From the NCBI GenBank assembly GCA_039805565.1, contig JBDLTZ010000130.1:1-37929 (forward strand): DNA of 37,929 nucleotides, written 5' to 3'. Source of the DNA: CALJIC01 sp039805565. Its GTDB lineage: Bacteria > Chloroflexota > Chloroflexia > Chloroflexales > Roseiflexaceae. Below, piece after piece: positions 7,702 through 14,826 of the stretch (positions within the stretch are counted from its first letter, which is position 1; each line of letters begins with the position of its first letter). The position numbers and the translations under genes were made by a program. The notes beneath the pieces are model-generated. The model did not search any database. It was not told where the DNA came from and saw only the letters and a list, made by a program, of their open reading frames with translations.

Positions 7702-8775
7702 CTATTGCTCGCTGTACTGCTCAATCAGCTGCTCAGCCTGGCCCGCGAGCGGCGAGTCAGCCGGGACGATCTCGAGGAGGCGCTGCCAGCCGGCCACCGC
7801 CTCCTCGGTCTGGGGAGGCCGCGCGCTCACCAGGCAGTAGCCGTGGCTCAGCAGCACGCGCGGGTCATCGGGGTTCAGCTCACGGGCCCGAGCTGTGTCG
7901 GTCGTACCCTGCTCTACGTAGAGGGTTTCACCAGTCCCAGTGCCGTAGAAGCACGCACTCGCACCCTTGTCCGCCAGAACCGCGGCGTTGCTCGGGTCAA
8001 GCTCGAGCGCGCGGTCATAGGCCTCGATCGCCTCGAGCCAGCGTGGCAGCCGCTGCTGGTACATGATGCTGTCGGGCGCCTGCTCACGGATGATCTGCGC
8101 GCTGTCGTACAGCAGGTTGCCGAGGTCGATCCACGCCCGCGCGTCGGTCGGGTTCTGCTCGGCGGCGGCCCGCGCCTGCGTGATCAGCGCCTCGAACTGA
8201 TCCTCTGGGGACGGGGTGGGGGTTGCGACGGCCGGCGGGGTCACGCCGCCGCCCGTGAGCACGAGGCTCACCACCAGCGCCGGGAGCACCACCGCGGCGG
8301 CCACCAGCAGCACGGCGATGCCGGGGGCTGCGAGCGGCGAGCGCGCATCCCTGCCGGGTACATTCTTGGGCTGATCCTCGAAGCCGCGCGGGCGCTCCTC
8401 GCGCCGTGCCGGCACCAGGGGGCGGTAGTCGAGGGCGGCGTCCTGAGTCGTGAGCCTTGAGTCGCGTGTCTTAAGCTCGTCGCCCTCAGAGGGCGGCGCC
8501 ACATCTTCCGCGGCCAACCCTCGGTCATCGGCGCTCGATCCTCGGCTCGCGGCCTCGGTGTCGTAGGCGGCGCGGCGCTCAGGGTCAGAGAGGACAGCGA
8601 AGGCCTGGTCGGCGGCCTCGCGCTTGGCGCGCGCTAGGGCCACCAGGTCCTCGGCCGCACCTCCCAACCGCGCCGGGTCGTAAAGCTCACAGATCCGGCG
8701 GTAGGCGGCCTCGATCGCCGCCGTGTCGGCCTTCGGGTGGACCTGGAGGGTCTCGTAGTAGTCCTGCGTTGCCAT
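7702..8775 (-). CDS. J-domain-like / TPR fusion membrane protein in the ccm operon
   Basis: 357 residues. Residues 5-73 look like a J domain (YYETLQVHPKADTAAIEAAYRR, quoted here as the helix I-II region, and AFAVLSDPERRAAYD), but the catalytic HPD is replaced: helix II ends LYDPAR (residues 31-36) where J proteins have xYHPDR. It is therefore unlikely to stimulate Hsp70 ATPase. Residues 75-148 are a disordered linker, a membrane segment spans about 151-175, and residues 191-350 contain TPR repeats with DARAWIDLGNLLYDS, YDRALELDPSNAAVLADKG and AVAGWQRLLEIVPADSPLA. That TPR set resembles the C-terminal half of CcmI/NrfG, the apocytochrome chaperone, and would lie outside the membrane. The gene follows ccmF, where ccmH/ccmI usually sit. 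Linker residues about 101-113 are encoded by a 7-bp repeat array. The CcmI-like role is inference. Confidence 0.7.
   Translation of the reverse strand: MATQDYYETLQVHPKADTAAIEAAYRRICELYDPARLGGAAEDLVALARAKREAADQAFAVLSDPERRAAYDTEAASRGSSADDRGLAAEDVAPPSEGDELKTRDSRLTTQDAALDYRPLVPARREERPRGFEDQPKNVPGRDARSPLAAPGIAVLLVAAAVVLPALVVSLVLTGGGVTPPAVATPTPSPEDQFEALITQARAAAEQNPTDARAWIDLGNLLYDSAQIIREQAPDSIMYQQRLPRWLEAIEAYDRALELDPSNAAVLADKGASACFYGTGTGETLYVEQGTTDTARARELNPDDPRVLLSHGYCLVSARPPQTEEAVAGWQRLLEIVPADSPLAGQAEQLIEQYSEQ
8443..8476 (-). repeat. Heptamer array (ACTCAxx family) inside the J-like/TPR gene
   Basis: On the plus strand successive 7-mers read TGAGTCG, TGAGCCT, TGAGTCG, then degenerate units. On the coding strand these are ACTCA-type units and encode the polar linker around TRDSRLTTQD, between the J-like domain and the membrane segment. 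The frame is kept. Confidence 0.6.
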
Positions 8776-8804
8776 GTTATTCTTCGTAGTACAACGAAAG
8801 GTTC

Positions 8805-8879
8805 GCCACAGAGGGCACAGAGAGAAGAGAGGAGAAACGTGCTCGCTCCCTATCTCTGCGTGCTCTGATTCTCTGTGGC
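8805..8879. repeat. CACAGAG-type inverted repeat between ccmF and the J-like gene
   Basis: The left arm, starting GCCACAGAGGGCACAGAG (8805-8822), faces a right arm ending GATTCTCTGTGGC (8867-8879). The outer 9 bases, GCCACAGAG and CTCTGTGGC, are perfectly inverted; the inner part is imperfect. Similar CACAGAG palindromes are widespread intergenic repeats in several phyla. It fills most of the gap between the two genes. Confidence 0.6.
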
Positions 8880-8904
8880 AGACTCGCCCGCGTTGGAATA
8901 GTGG

Positions 8905-11283
8905 TTACTCGCTGCTGCCCGCCGGCGGCGCCACGCTCCCGAGCGTCCCCGGTGCGCGGAGCTTGCGCCCGAGCGGGAAGCGCCGCCGCTCGAGCTGCGC
9001 CTGCCCCTCGAGGGTACGCCTGGCCACAGCGATCAGGCCGCCGATGACACCGATCGCCGTGCCGAGCCACACCAGCATCACGCCCGGCTTGAGGCTCACC
9101 GTCACCACCGCCTTGGCCGGGTCCACCGGCAGGCCAAGGTCGTTGACGCGGATGATCACGCGCCGCTGCACCGGGTCGAAGGCGGCCAGCGACGCAGTGT
9201 GCCCGCCGGTCAGTGTCACTGGATTGTCCTGGATAGCCTTGGCCGGGTCGGTAGCGTTCGCCAGCAGCGTGATCTTCGGCGTCAGCTTGGCGATCTCACC
9301 CTGGTAGGTGACCTCGAGCTTGGCGCCCACGTCGGCTGAGCCGGCGGTGTGCGCATCGGGCACCTCGAAGCCGAGGAAGGTGAAGGTGTACGGCCCCACG
9401 GTCTTCATGTCACCGATGGTCAGGTCGGCCACATTGCGGTCCAGCGGCGGCTGGTATTCCGCCGGCGAGACGTACAGGTCCTGCCAGAGCTCAGACTTGA
9501 TCGCCGGAGTCGCCATCGTAGCGCCCATGCGCGGGTTGAAGTACAGCTGCGGCTGCGCCCGCCACTCCTGCCCGTCGCGCGTCACCGTCAGGTCGAGCGT
9601 GCCCTTGCCATTCGGCTGCATCGCCCAGCCGTTGAAGGTGAAGTCGTAGCCGTACATGCTGATCGTGTCGCCCTCGGGCACCAGCAGCCGCTGCTCCGGC
9701 GTGGCATACCAGGTGGAGGCCGCGGCCCCCACCAGCAGCACCATCAGGCCGACGTGCGCCAGATACCCACCGATCCGCATCCAGCCGCTGCGCAGCGTGC
9801 GGACGATCATCACGATGTTGGTGCCGGCGGCGAAGGTGCAGAGACCAATGTACGCCAGCGGCAGCGGGTCGCGCGCGCCAAGCACCAGGCCGACGCAGCT
9901 CACCAGCACCGCGACCACGGCGGGCCAGCGCAGAGCGCGCAGCAGGTTGCGCGGGTTGGTGTCGCGCCAGCCGAGCAGCGGGCCGACGATCAGCAGCAGC
10001 ACCAGGATCAGCCCGAGGGGCGGCACTGTCCCGCTGTAGAAGTCGCCGATCAGGCCGAAGCGGCCGTCGGTGAAGGCCTCCGAGCCATAGGTGGTGCCGT
10101 CGTCGATCTTGAAGGCACCCGAGAAGACATCCTGGAGCCAGTGGCCCACGCCGGGAATGGCCGAGATCACCGGCATCGAGGTGCCAAGTGTCACGACGGT
10201 GGCAATCACCACCAGGCCGAGGATCATCAGCACGAAGAAGCTGTCGCGTGAGAGCAGCTTCTCCGAAAGCGGCCGGGTGGGGATGTCGCGCCAGCGCCAG
10301 AACAGCGCGGCCAGGCTTGCCACGCAGAGGAAGACCAGCGAGCCGATCATGACCGACTTCAGACCCTCCTCGACGAACGAGTGCACCGAGAAGGAGGAGA
10401 GCACACCCGAGCGGGTGAGGAACGTGGCGTAGAAGACGGTCAGGTAAGTGACGAGGGCCAGCGTCAGGTTGGTGCGCCGCAGGCCACCACCGGTGCGCTG
10501 CACCAGCATGCCATGGATGAGCGCGGTGACGGCGAGCCACGGCACGAGCGCCGCGTTCTCCACCGGGTCCCAAGCCCAGTAGCCGCCCCAGCCGAGGGTC
10601 TCGTAGGCCCAGTAGCCGCCCAGCAGGAGCGCCAGGCCCAGGAAGGCCCAGGCCGCCAGCGTCCACGGCAGCGAGTCGCGCACCCAGCCGTCGTAGTCGC
10701 GCCGCCAAACGCCGCCGATCGCATAGGCGAACGGCACGGCCATCAGGGCGAAGCCCACGAACAGGATCGGCGGGTGGATGAGCATCCACATGTTGTGCAG
10801 CGCCTCGTTGAGCCCCTTCCCGTCGGCCGGGACCACCGGCACGCCGTTCTCCATGTGGGGTACGAACGGGTTGCGGATGAGCATGTAGATCAGCAGCGCA
10901 GCCTGGATGCCCATGAACACGCTGAGGACGTACGGCTCGGCGTGGCGCGAGCGCCGCACCAGGAACTGCGCGGCGATGATGCCCCACAGCGCCCAGATCA
11001 CGAACGAGCCAGGCTGGCCTGCCCACACGGCCGCCACGCGGAAGTGCGGCTCGAGCTCCTTGGAGCTGTAGTCGTAGACGTATTGAATGTCGTACCGCTG
11101 GGCCACGAAGAGATAGTTGAGCAGGCCCACCACCAGCAGCACGGCCACGAGCGCCGCGCGCGTGCCGACCCGTCCGTAGGTGAGCGCGGCCGTGTTACCG
11201 CGCGGCACCAGCGCGTAGCTCACGGCCGCGAGGATGGCGGCGGCGATCGCACAAGCGATCAAGATTGTGCCGAGGAGGTACAT
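8905..11283 (-). CDS. ccmF: Haem lyase subunit CcmF
   Basis: 792 residues, slightly longer than typical CcmF (about 650). It is a polytopic membrane protein that takes haem from holo-CcmE and attaches it to apocytochrome c. The tryptophan-rich WWD motif WGGYWAWDPVENAAL spans about 232-246, and conserved histidines occur in LHNMWMLIHPPILF (about 162-175). A large extracytoplasmic region follows the last core helices (about 545-740; EGDTISMYGYDFTFNGWA and on), then a final membrane segment (LKPGVMLVWLGTAIGVIGG) and a basic tail. The ATG has GAAAGG and TGAGG upstream. It starts 75 bases after the ccmE stop, and that gap contains a CGGCTAC heptamer array reaching the ccmE stop codon. In the variant System I lacking CcmH, CcmF would ligate haem without that partner. 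Confidence 0.95.
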   Translation of the reverse strand: MYLLGTILIACAIAAAILAAVSYALVPRGNTAALTYGRVGTRAALVAVLLVVGLLNYLFVAQRYDIQYVYDYSSKELEPHFRVAAVWAGQPGSFVIWALWGIIAAQFLVRRSRHAEPYVLSVFMGIQAALLIYMLIRNPFVPHMENGVPVVPADGKGLNEALHNMWMLIHPPILFVGFALMAVPFAYAIGGVWRRDYDGWVRDSLPWTLAAWAFLGLALLLGGYWAYETLGWGGYWAWDPVENAALVPWLAVTALIHGMLVQRTGGGLRRTNLTLALVTYLTVFYATFLTRSGVLSSFSVHSFVEEGLKSVMIGSLVFLCVASLAALFWRWRDIPTRPLSEKLLSRDSFFVLMILGLVVIATVVTLGTSMPVISAIPGVGHWLQDVFSGAFKIDDGTTYGSEAFTDGRFGLIGDFYSGTVPPLGLILVLLLIVGPLLGWRDTNPRNLLRALRWPAVVAVLVSCVGLVLGARDPLPLAYIGLCTFAAGTNIVMIVRTLRSGWMRIGGYLAHVGLMVLLVGAAASTWYATPEQRLLVPEGDTISMYGYDFTFNGWAMQPNGKGTLDLTVTRDGQEWRAQPQLYFNPRMGATMATPAIKSELWQDLYVSPAEYQPPLDRNVADLTIGDMKTVGPYTFTFLGFEVPDAHTAGSADVGAKLEVTYQGEIAKLTPKITLLANATDPAKAIQDNPVTLTGGHTASLAAFDPVQRRVIIRVNDLGLPVDPAKAVVTVSLKPGVMLVWLGTAIGVIGGLIAVARRTLEGQAQLERRRFPLGRKLRAPGTLGSVAPPAGSSE

Positions 11284-11320
11284 GCCTCAAACCTTTCGTA
11301 GAGGTGGTCAATCATCAGAG

Positions 11321-11358
11321 GTCAGTAGCCGACGGTGGCGGCTACCGGCTACCGGCTT
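11321..11358. repeat. CGGCTAC heptamer repeat with inverted arm (ccmE-ccmF gap)
   Basis: GTAGCCG on the left faces tandem CGGCTAC units on the right (CGGCTACCGGCTACCGGCTT at 11339-11358). The array runs up to the ccmE stop codon at 11359-11361. Confidence 0.55.
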
Positions 11359-11790
11359 CTAGCTCGAGTGCGGCGACTCGCCCTGTATCTCCTGGTACTT
11401 CGACGGGCACTTGACGAGCATATCGTCGGCCATGAACACGCCCTTGGCGGAGTCGTAGTGGCCAATCGCCACAATGCTGACCGCCTGCTCGAAGTTGGCC
11501 GGCTTGGGCTTGGCGTAGACCACCTTCACCAGCTTGCCGGTGTTGTCCTGCAGGTCGAAGGTGAAGTTGCCCTGGGCGTCGTACGCGCCGGTGCTGCCGA
11601 GGAACCCGGCAAGTTGGACACTACGCCCACTTGTGGTGGCCTCGTCGACGCTGGTGGTGTAGGGCCGGAAGGACTGCGTCAGGCCGAGGTAGCCGAGCAC
11701 GATCGACATGACGATCATGCCGATGCCGATCATGTGTAGCGGCTTGAGGGGGAAGGGACGCCGGACGATGTCGGGGGTCGCGGTTGCCAT
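11359..11790 (-). CDS. ccmE: Haem chaperone CcmE, CxxxY variant
   Basis: 143 residues. It is a membrane-anchored (about residues 20-37) OB-fold protein that carries haem from CcmC to CcmF. The usual covalent haem-binding histidine motif HxxxY is replaced by CxxxY: Cys128 and Tyr132 in VKCPSKYQE. This cysteine form is known from the variant System I of archaea, Desulfovibrio and some other bacteria, which also lacks CcmH. The core FDLQDNTGKLVKVVY and EQAVSIVAIGHYD segments match the CcmE fold. Length is normal. A GGAGAG site lies upstream of the ATG. It follows ccmD by 26 bases. The C-terminus stops soon after the motif (EIQGESPHSS), without the longer tail of many proteobacterial CcmE proteins. 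Confidence 0.92.
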   Translation of the reverse strand: MATATPDIVRRPFPLKPLHMIGIGMIVMSIVLGYLGLTQSFRPYTTSVDEATTSGRSVQLAGFLGSTGAYDAQGNFTFDLQDNTGKLVKVVYAKPKPANFEQAVSIVAIGHYDSAKGVFMADDMLVKCPSKYQEIQGESPHSS

Positions 11791-11816
11791 AGCTCTCTCC
11801 TAGGCTTCCTGGTAGC

Positions 11817-12035
11817 CTATTGCGTGTTTCCTGTGGTTCCAGTGGCCTGCGGGCGCTTCTCGAGCGTCGCGCGCGGGGCGGTCGCCTGCGTCGGCGCCTC
11901 CTGATCGAGCTTGCGGCGCAGCTCACGGGTGACCTGGTCGATGCGCCACAGGAAGACGAAAATCCCGATCCACACGGCGAGCGCCACCGCCAGCGCGAAG
12001 TAGATCGCGACGGCGGGGTCAAGCAGGAAGTTCAT
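11817..12035 (-). CDS. ccmD: Small CcmD-like membrane protein
   Basis: 72 residues. One membrane segment at about 8-29 (AVAIYFALAVALAVWIGIFVFLW) is followed by a charged helix, RIDQVTRELRRKLDQE, and a polar tail. This is the CcmD plan: a small protein that helps release holo-CcmE from the CcmABC complex. I chose ATG 12035 because GGAGGT lies 4 bases upstream; the frame is open to 12116 without support. It overlaps the end of ccmC by 17 bases, which suggests translational coupling. Sequence in this family is poorly conserved, so the name rests on size, topology and position between ccmC and ccmE. Confidence 0.8.
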   Translation of the reverse strand: MNFLLDPAVAIYFALAVALAVWIGIFVFLWRIDQVTRELRRKLDQEAPTQATAPRATLEKRPQATGTTGNTQ

Positions 12036-13005
12036 ACGCACCTCCGCGCCGCGCGACGCGCTCCTGCAGTAGCAGGACGTCCGCCCGCAGGCGATAAAGC
12101 CAGATAAAGAGGCCAAGGAAGCCGAGGTTGGCTGCCATAAAGGTCCAGAGTGTACGGCTGTTGCTGAGCAGGCCGGTGCCGGGGGCCTCGATGTTGAGCA
12201 GCGCCTCGCCCTTCGTCACATCGGCCCGCTCCAGCGCCAGCATGAACTGCTGCCCGGGGAACTCCGGCCGGTCGGCGGGCCTGCCGTTGGCGAGCTCCAG
12301 CGAGGGGGTGAGCACAATGCGCTCGGCTAGGCCGGGGGTGCGCACCTCGACCTGCGCCACGGCGAAGTCGCCGCGCTGCTCGAGCCCCTGGAGCTCGACG
12401 ATCAGATCGCCAAGCTGGCCGATCTTCTCACCGCTCACGCTCAGCACCACGCCCTCGCAGCGGCTGCCCTGGATGAAGGCGCAGTTCGGGTGGAGCGAGC
12501 TGTCGGCCACGCGCGGGGCCACGAACAGCAGGAAGGGCATCGTGACGGCGGCGAAGAGGTTGTACGCCGCGCCCAGCCGCCTTCGCCGCTGGTCGTCGTC
12601 AAGCGCCGAGCGCAGCGCGAAGTAGGCGGCGTAGATCAGCAGCAGCACCAGGATCGTGGTCTCGCGGGGGTCCCAGTTCCAGAAGCTGCCCCACACGACC
12701 TGCGCGAAGATCGCGCCTGTGACGGTGGCGAGGACGCAGAAGAGGAAACCAGCCTCCGCAGCCGCCACGGCGTTCACGTCGTCCTGCACGCGCCGCTTCC
12801 AGAGGTAGCGGGCGCTGTAGACGGCCGAGACGGTGAACGCGACGGTGGTGACCCACGCGGTGGGCACGTGCATGATGATAATGCGCCCGGCGTCGCCTAG
12901 ACCGACGTACTGAGGGACCAACAGGAACATCGCGATCACAACACCGGCTATCCACAGCCCGAGCAGCAGCTTGGCGACCGGTGCGATGCGCGTCAGTGTT
13001 CCCAT
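12019..13005 (-). CDS. ccmC: Haem exporter/handling protein CcmC, with extracytoplasmic insertion
   Basis: 328 residues, against about 245 for usual CcmC. The six-helix CcmC core is present: conserved His46 in IIIMHVPTAW and the WWD motif WGSFWNWDPRET at 105-116. After helix 5 the usual SVxWWxTLHQ is replaced by SSLHPN (His172), and residues about 174-285 form an extra extracytoplasmic domain before the last helix (LWTFMAANLGFLGLFIWLY). That insert contains two cysteines (175 and 183) and a strand-rich stretch resembling the extracytoplasmic domain of CcmF. CcmC loads haem onto CcmE with CcmABD. The ATG is preceded by AAGAGGG. The gap to ccmB is 216 bases, with a possible internal promoter and a 19-bp tandem duplication. 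Confidence 0.88.
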   Translation of the reverse strand: MGTLTRIAPVAKLLLGLWIAGVVIAMFLLVPQYVGLGDAGRIIIMHVPTAWVTTVAFTVSAVYSARYLWKRRVQDDVNAVAAAEAGFLFCVLATVTGAIFAQVVWGSFWNWDPRETTILVLLLIYAAYFALRSALDDDQRRRRLGAAYNLFAAVTMPFLLFVAPRVADSSLHPNCAFIQGSRCEGVVLSVSGEKIGQLGDLIVELQGLEQRGDFAVAQVEVRTPGLAERIVLTPSLELANGRPADRPEFPGQQFMLALERADVTKGEALLNIEAPGTGLLSNSRTLWTFMAANLGFLGLFIWLYRLRADVLLLQERVARRGGAYELPA

Positions 13006-13045
13006 CTGACCCTCTTTCTAGGCTTACTGGCGCTCTGCAAGCGCT

Positions 13046-13051
13046 ATGATA
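13046..13051 (-). promoter_or_regulatory. Possible -10 element upstream of ccmC
   Basis: On the minus strand this reads TATCAT, about 40 bases before the ccmC ATG. It lacks TG and a clear -35. If real, ccmC onward could be transcribed apart from ccmAB. Confidence 0.3.
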
Positions 13052-13146
13052 CTACATATGATCCGCCAGAGCAACCCCGATTACAGATACCTCGACGTGT
13101 CTCTAGAAATCTCGTGTATTTTATCACAAGAGGGGAGGGAGACATC

Positions 13147-13184
13147 ACCCTATGGCGCATAAGAAACCCTATGGCGCATAAGAA
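13147..13184. repeat. Perfect 19-bp tandem duplication in the ccmB-ccmC gap
   Basis: ACCCTATGGCGCATAAGAA occurs at 13147-13165 and again, immediately adjoining, at 13166-13184. Each copy contains the near-palindrome TATGGCGCATA. It could be a recent slippage duplication or a paired binding site. Confidence 0.85.
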
Positions 13185-13221
13185 TCGGATGAGAATCGCG
13201 CGCGCATCCTGCGCAGAGGTG

Positions 13222-13968
13222 CTACGCCTCCCAGACGGTTGCGAAGAGGAACAGCGAGGCGACGAACAGGGCAAGCGCGTAGGCAAGCAGCACCTGCAGG
13301 GGAGCGGCCCCCGTCTCCCAGCCGCGCCCCTCGAGCGCGTTGGCCGTGCCGCGAATGGCGGTGACAAGCAGCGGGACCAGCAGCGGGAAGGAGAGCACAG
13401 CGAACAAGGCGCCCTTCACGCTGGCGCGCGCGATGATCGCGGCGATAAGCGTCGTGGCGGCCACAAGCCCAACGCTCCCGGCCAGCAGGAGCGCGGCGAG
13501 CATCACCGGGTCGGCCACGCGCACGCGCAGCATCACTACAAACAGCAGCGTGGTCACGAGCACCAGCACCAGCAGCAGCGCGAGGTTGAAGAGCAGCTTG
13601 CCGAGGTAGACTGCCGTCGGACGAGCGGCCAGGCGCAGGGCGGCGGCGGTGCGGGCCTCCTCCTCCTGCACGAAGGCGCGCGCCAGCCCGGTGAAGGCCG
13701 CGAACAGGATCGCCACCCACAGCAGGCCGGCGTGGATCAGCGGCAGGTCCGGGTTCCGCATGGCCGAGAGCGGCCCAAGCCCGAGGCTCAGCGCCACAAC
13801 GGTGCTCACGGCAAAGAGCAGCACGGCGTTGAGGGCGTAGCGCGTCCGCAGCTCGCTCCGCAGGTCTTTGCGGAAGACGGCCAGGCTCGACTGTATGAGA
13901 TCCGGGCCTCCGCGGGTTTCGTGTTTGTTCACAAGGTCCATAGCAGCCACGATCACGATATCGTTCAT
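13222..13968 (-). CDS. ccmB: Haem exporter permease subunit CcmB
   Basis: 248 residues with six hydrophobic segments between about residues 45 and 245. It is the membrane subunit of the CcmAB transporter that drives haem release to CcmE. The N-terminal cytoplasmic motif FRKDLRSELRTRYALNAVLLFAV is diagnostic (shortened: FRKDLRSELRTR), as is FTGLARAFVQEEEARTAAAL (quoted in part: ARAFVQEEEART). Length is close to the usual 220-230. The start at ATG 13968 has no Shine-Dalgarno; an ATG at 13941 would remove nine residues and is equally plausible. A degenerate palindromic repeat fills the 72 bases between the ccmA stop and this start. Confidence 0.92.
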   Translation of the reverse strand: MNDIVIVAAMDLVNKHETRGGPDLIQSSLAVFRKDLRSELRTRYALNAVLLFAVSTVVALSLGLGPLSAMRNPDLPLIHAGLLWVAILFAAFTGLARAFVQEEEARTAAALRLAARPTAVYLGKLLFNLALLLVLVLVTTLLFVVMLRVRVADPVMLAALLLAGSVGLVAATTLIAAIIARASVKGALFAVLSFPLLVPLLVTAIRGTANALEGRGWETGAAPLQVLLAYALALFVASLFLFATVWEA

Positions 13969-13984
13969 TATTTAGAAGAGTTTT

Positions 13985-14043
13985 GCCACTCTGAGCACAG
14001 CGAGGTCTCCATACCGGAGATGCTTCGCTACACGCAGCACTCA
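13985..14043. repeat. Degenerate CHSERSEES-type palindromic repeat (ccmA-ccmB gap)
   Basis: GCCACTCTGAGCACAGCGAGG on the left (quoted in part: CTCTGAGCACAGCGAGG) faces GGAGATGCTTCGCTACACGC on the right, an imperfect inverted repeat. Read on the plus strand it gives peptide-like FCHSEHSEVS...MLRYTQHSA, the signature of a widespread intergenic palindrome that is often mis-annotated as protein in diverse bacteria. It reaches into the ccmA stop codon. Confidence 0.6.
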
Positions 14044-14670
14044 GCCAAGCCGCAGCACGTAGTCCCCGAAGCGCTCCTCGCGCGGGTCGTTCGTGGCCAC
14101 CACAGTGATGCCCCGCGCGCGCTGCGCCGCCACCAGCCGGTCCACCACCGCGGCGCCGCGCTCGTCCAGGGTCACTGTCGGCTCGTCCAACAGCAACACA
14201 TAGGGGCCGTGCAGCGTGGCGTAGGCGTACCGCAGGCGCTGGGTCATGCCGGAGGAGTAGGCTGCCAGCAGGTCGCCGCCGCGCCCGCCGAGCCCCACGT
14301 CGGCCAGCAGCGCCTCCAGGTCGGCGTCGCTGCGCCGCAGGCCACGCACATCGGCGAAGAAGCGCAGGTTCTCCAGCGCGGTAAGCTCGCGGTAGAGCTG
14401 GAGGTCCGGCGCGACCCAGCCGAACAGCCAGGGGGCCTGGTCAGGCTGGTAGCTCGTGTCCCCAAGCCGCACGCGCACCGCGCCGCGGCTCGGGCGCTGG
14501 AGGCCACAGATTGCCCGCAGCAGCGTGCTCTTGCCGCTGCCGTTCGAGCCGGCCACCACCAGCGTCTCACCGGCGCGCAGGGTCAGGCTCACGCCCTCGA
14601 TCACCCGGCGTGCGCCGTAGTCCAGCCCGACGTCGTCGAGCTCGAGCAGGATGTCACACTTGTTCGTCAC
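14041..14670 (-). CDS. ccmA: Haem exporter ATP-binding subunit CcmA
   Basis: 209 residues, a single ABC ATPase domain of normal CcmA length. The Walker A motif is GSNGSGKST (Lys47); the signature is YSSGMTQRLRYA; Walker B is VLLLDEPTV. It powers, with CcmB, the release of holo-CcmE from CcmCD. The start is a GTG at 14670 with no good Shine-Dalgarno. This is the first gene of the minus-strand ccm operon (ccmABCDEF, then J/TPR, tlpA and response regulator). A possible TACCAT -10 lies so close to the start that the message would be nearly leaderless. Confidence in CcmA rather than another small ABC ATPase comes from the ccm context. Confidence 0.92.
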   Translation of the reverse strand: MTNKCDILLELDDVGLDYGARRVIEGVSLTLRAGETLVVAGSNGSGKSTLLRAICGLQRPSRGAVRVRLGDTSYQPDQAPWLFGWVAPDLQLYRELTALENLRFFADVRGLRRSDADLEALLADVGLGGRGGDLLAAYSSGMTQRLRYAYATLHGPYVLLLDEPTVTLDERGAAVVDRLVAAQRARGITVVATNDPREERFGDYVLRLG

Positions 14671-14709
14671 GGGGGGCTATGGTACCGCGAGTGGGCAGAG
14701 TCGTAAAGC

Positions 14710-14766
14710 GGACCACCGACCAGTGACTACCGACCAACGGCACTCGTCGTCAGTCGTCGGTCGCTG
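14710..14766. repeat. ACCGACC-family heptamer repeat with inverted arm
   Basis: The left arm, starting GGACCACCGACCAGTGACTA, is built of 7-mers around CCACCGA. The right arm, CGTCGTCAGTCGTCGGTCG, runs in the opposite sense. It lies between the divergent ccmA and fabF genes, just upstream of the fabF promoter. Confidence 0.6.
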
Positions 14767-14782
14767 TTTCGGCCCGATAACG

Positions 14783-14791
14783 TGGTATCAT
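14783..14791 (+). promoter_or_regulatory. Extended -10 promoter of fabF
   Basis: TGGTATCAT, ending 35 bases before the fabF ATG. The -35 region lies in the heptamer repeat and shows no consensus hexamer. Confidence 0.55.
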
Positions 14792-14826
14792 ACCGGCCGA
14801 CATAACGAATCATCCAGACGGAATCA

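Noticed and set aside
13114..14706. 530-codon plus-strand frame opposite ccmB and ccmA
   Set aside because: Antisense to two recognised transporter genes; composition is biased (Gln, His, Arg, Gly) and no motif is present. Part of it is the translation of a palindromic repeat.
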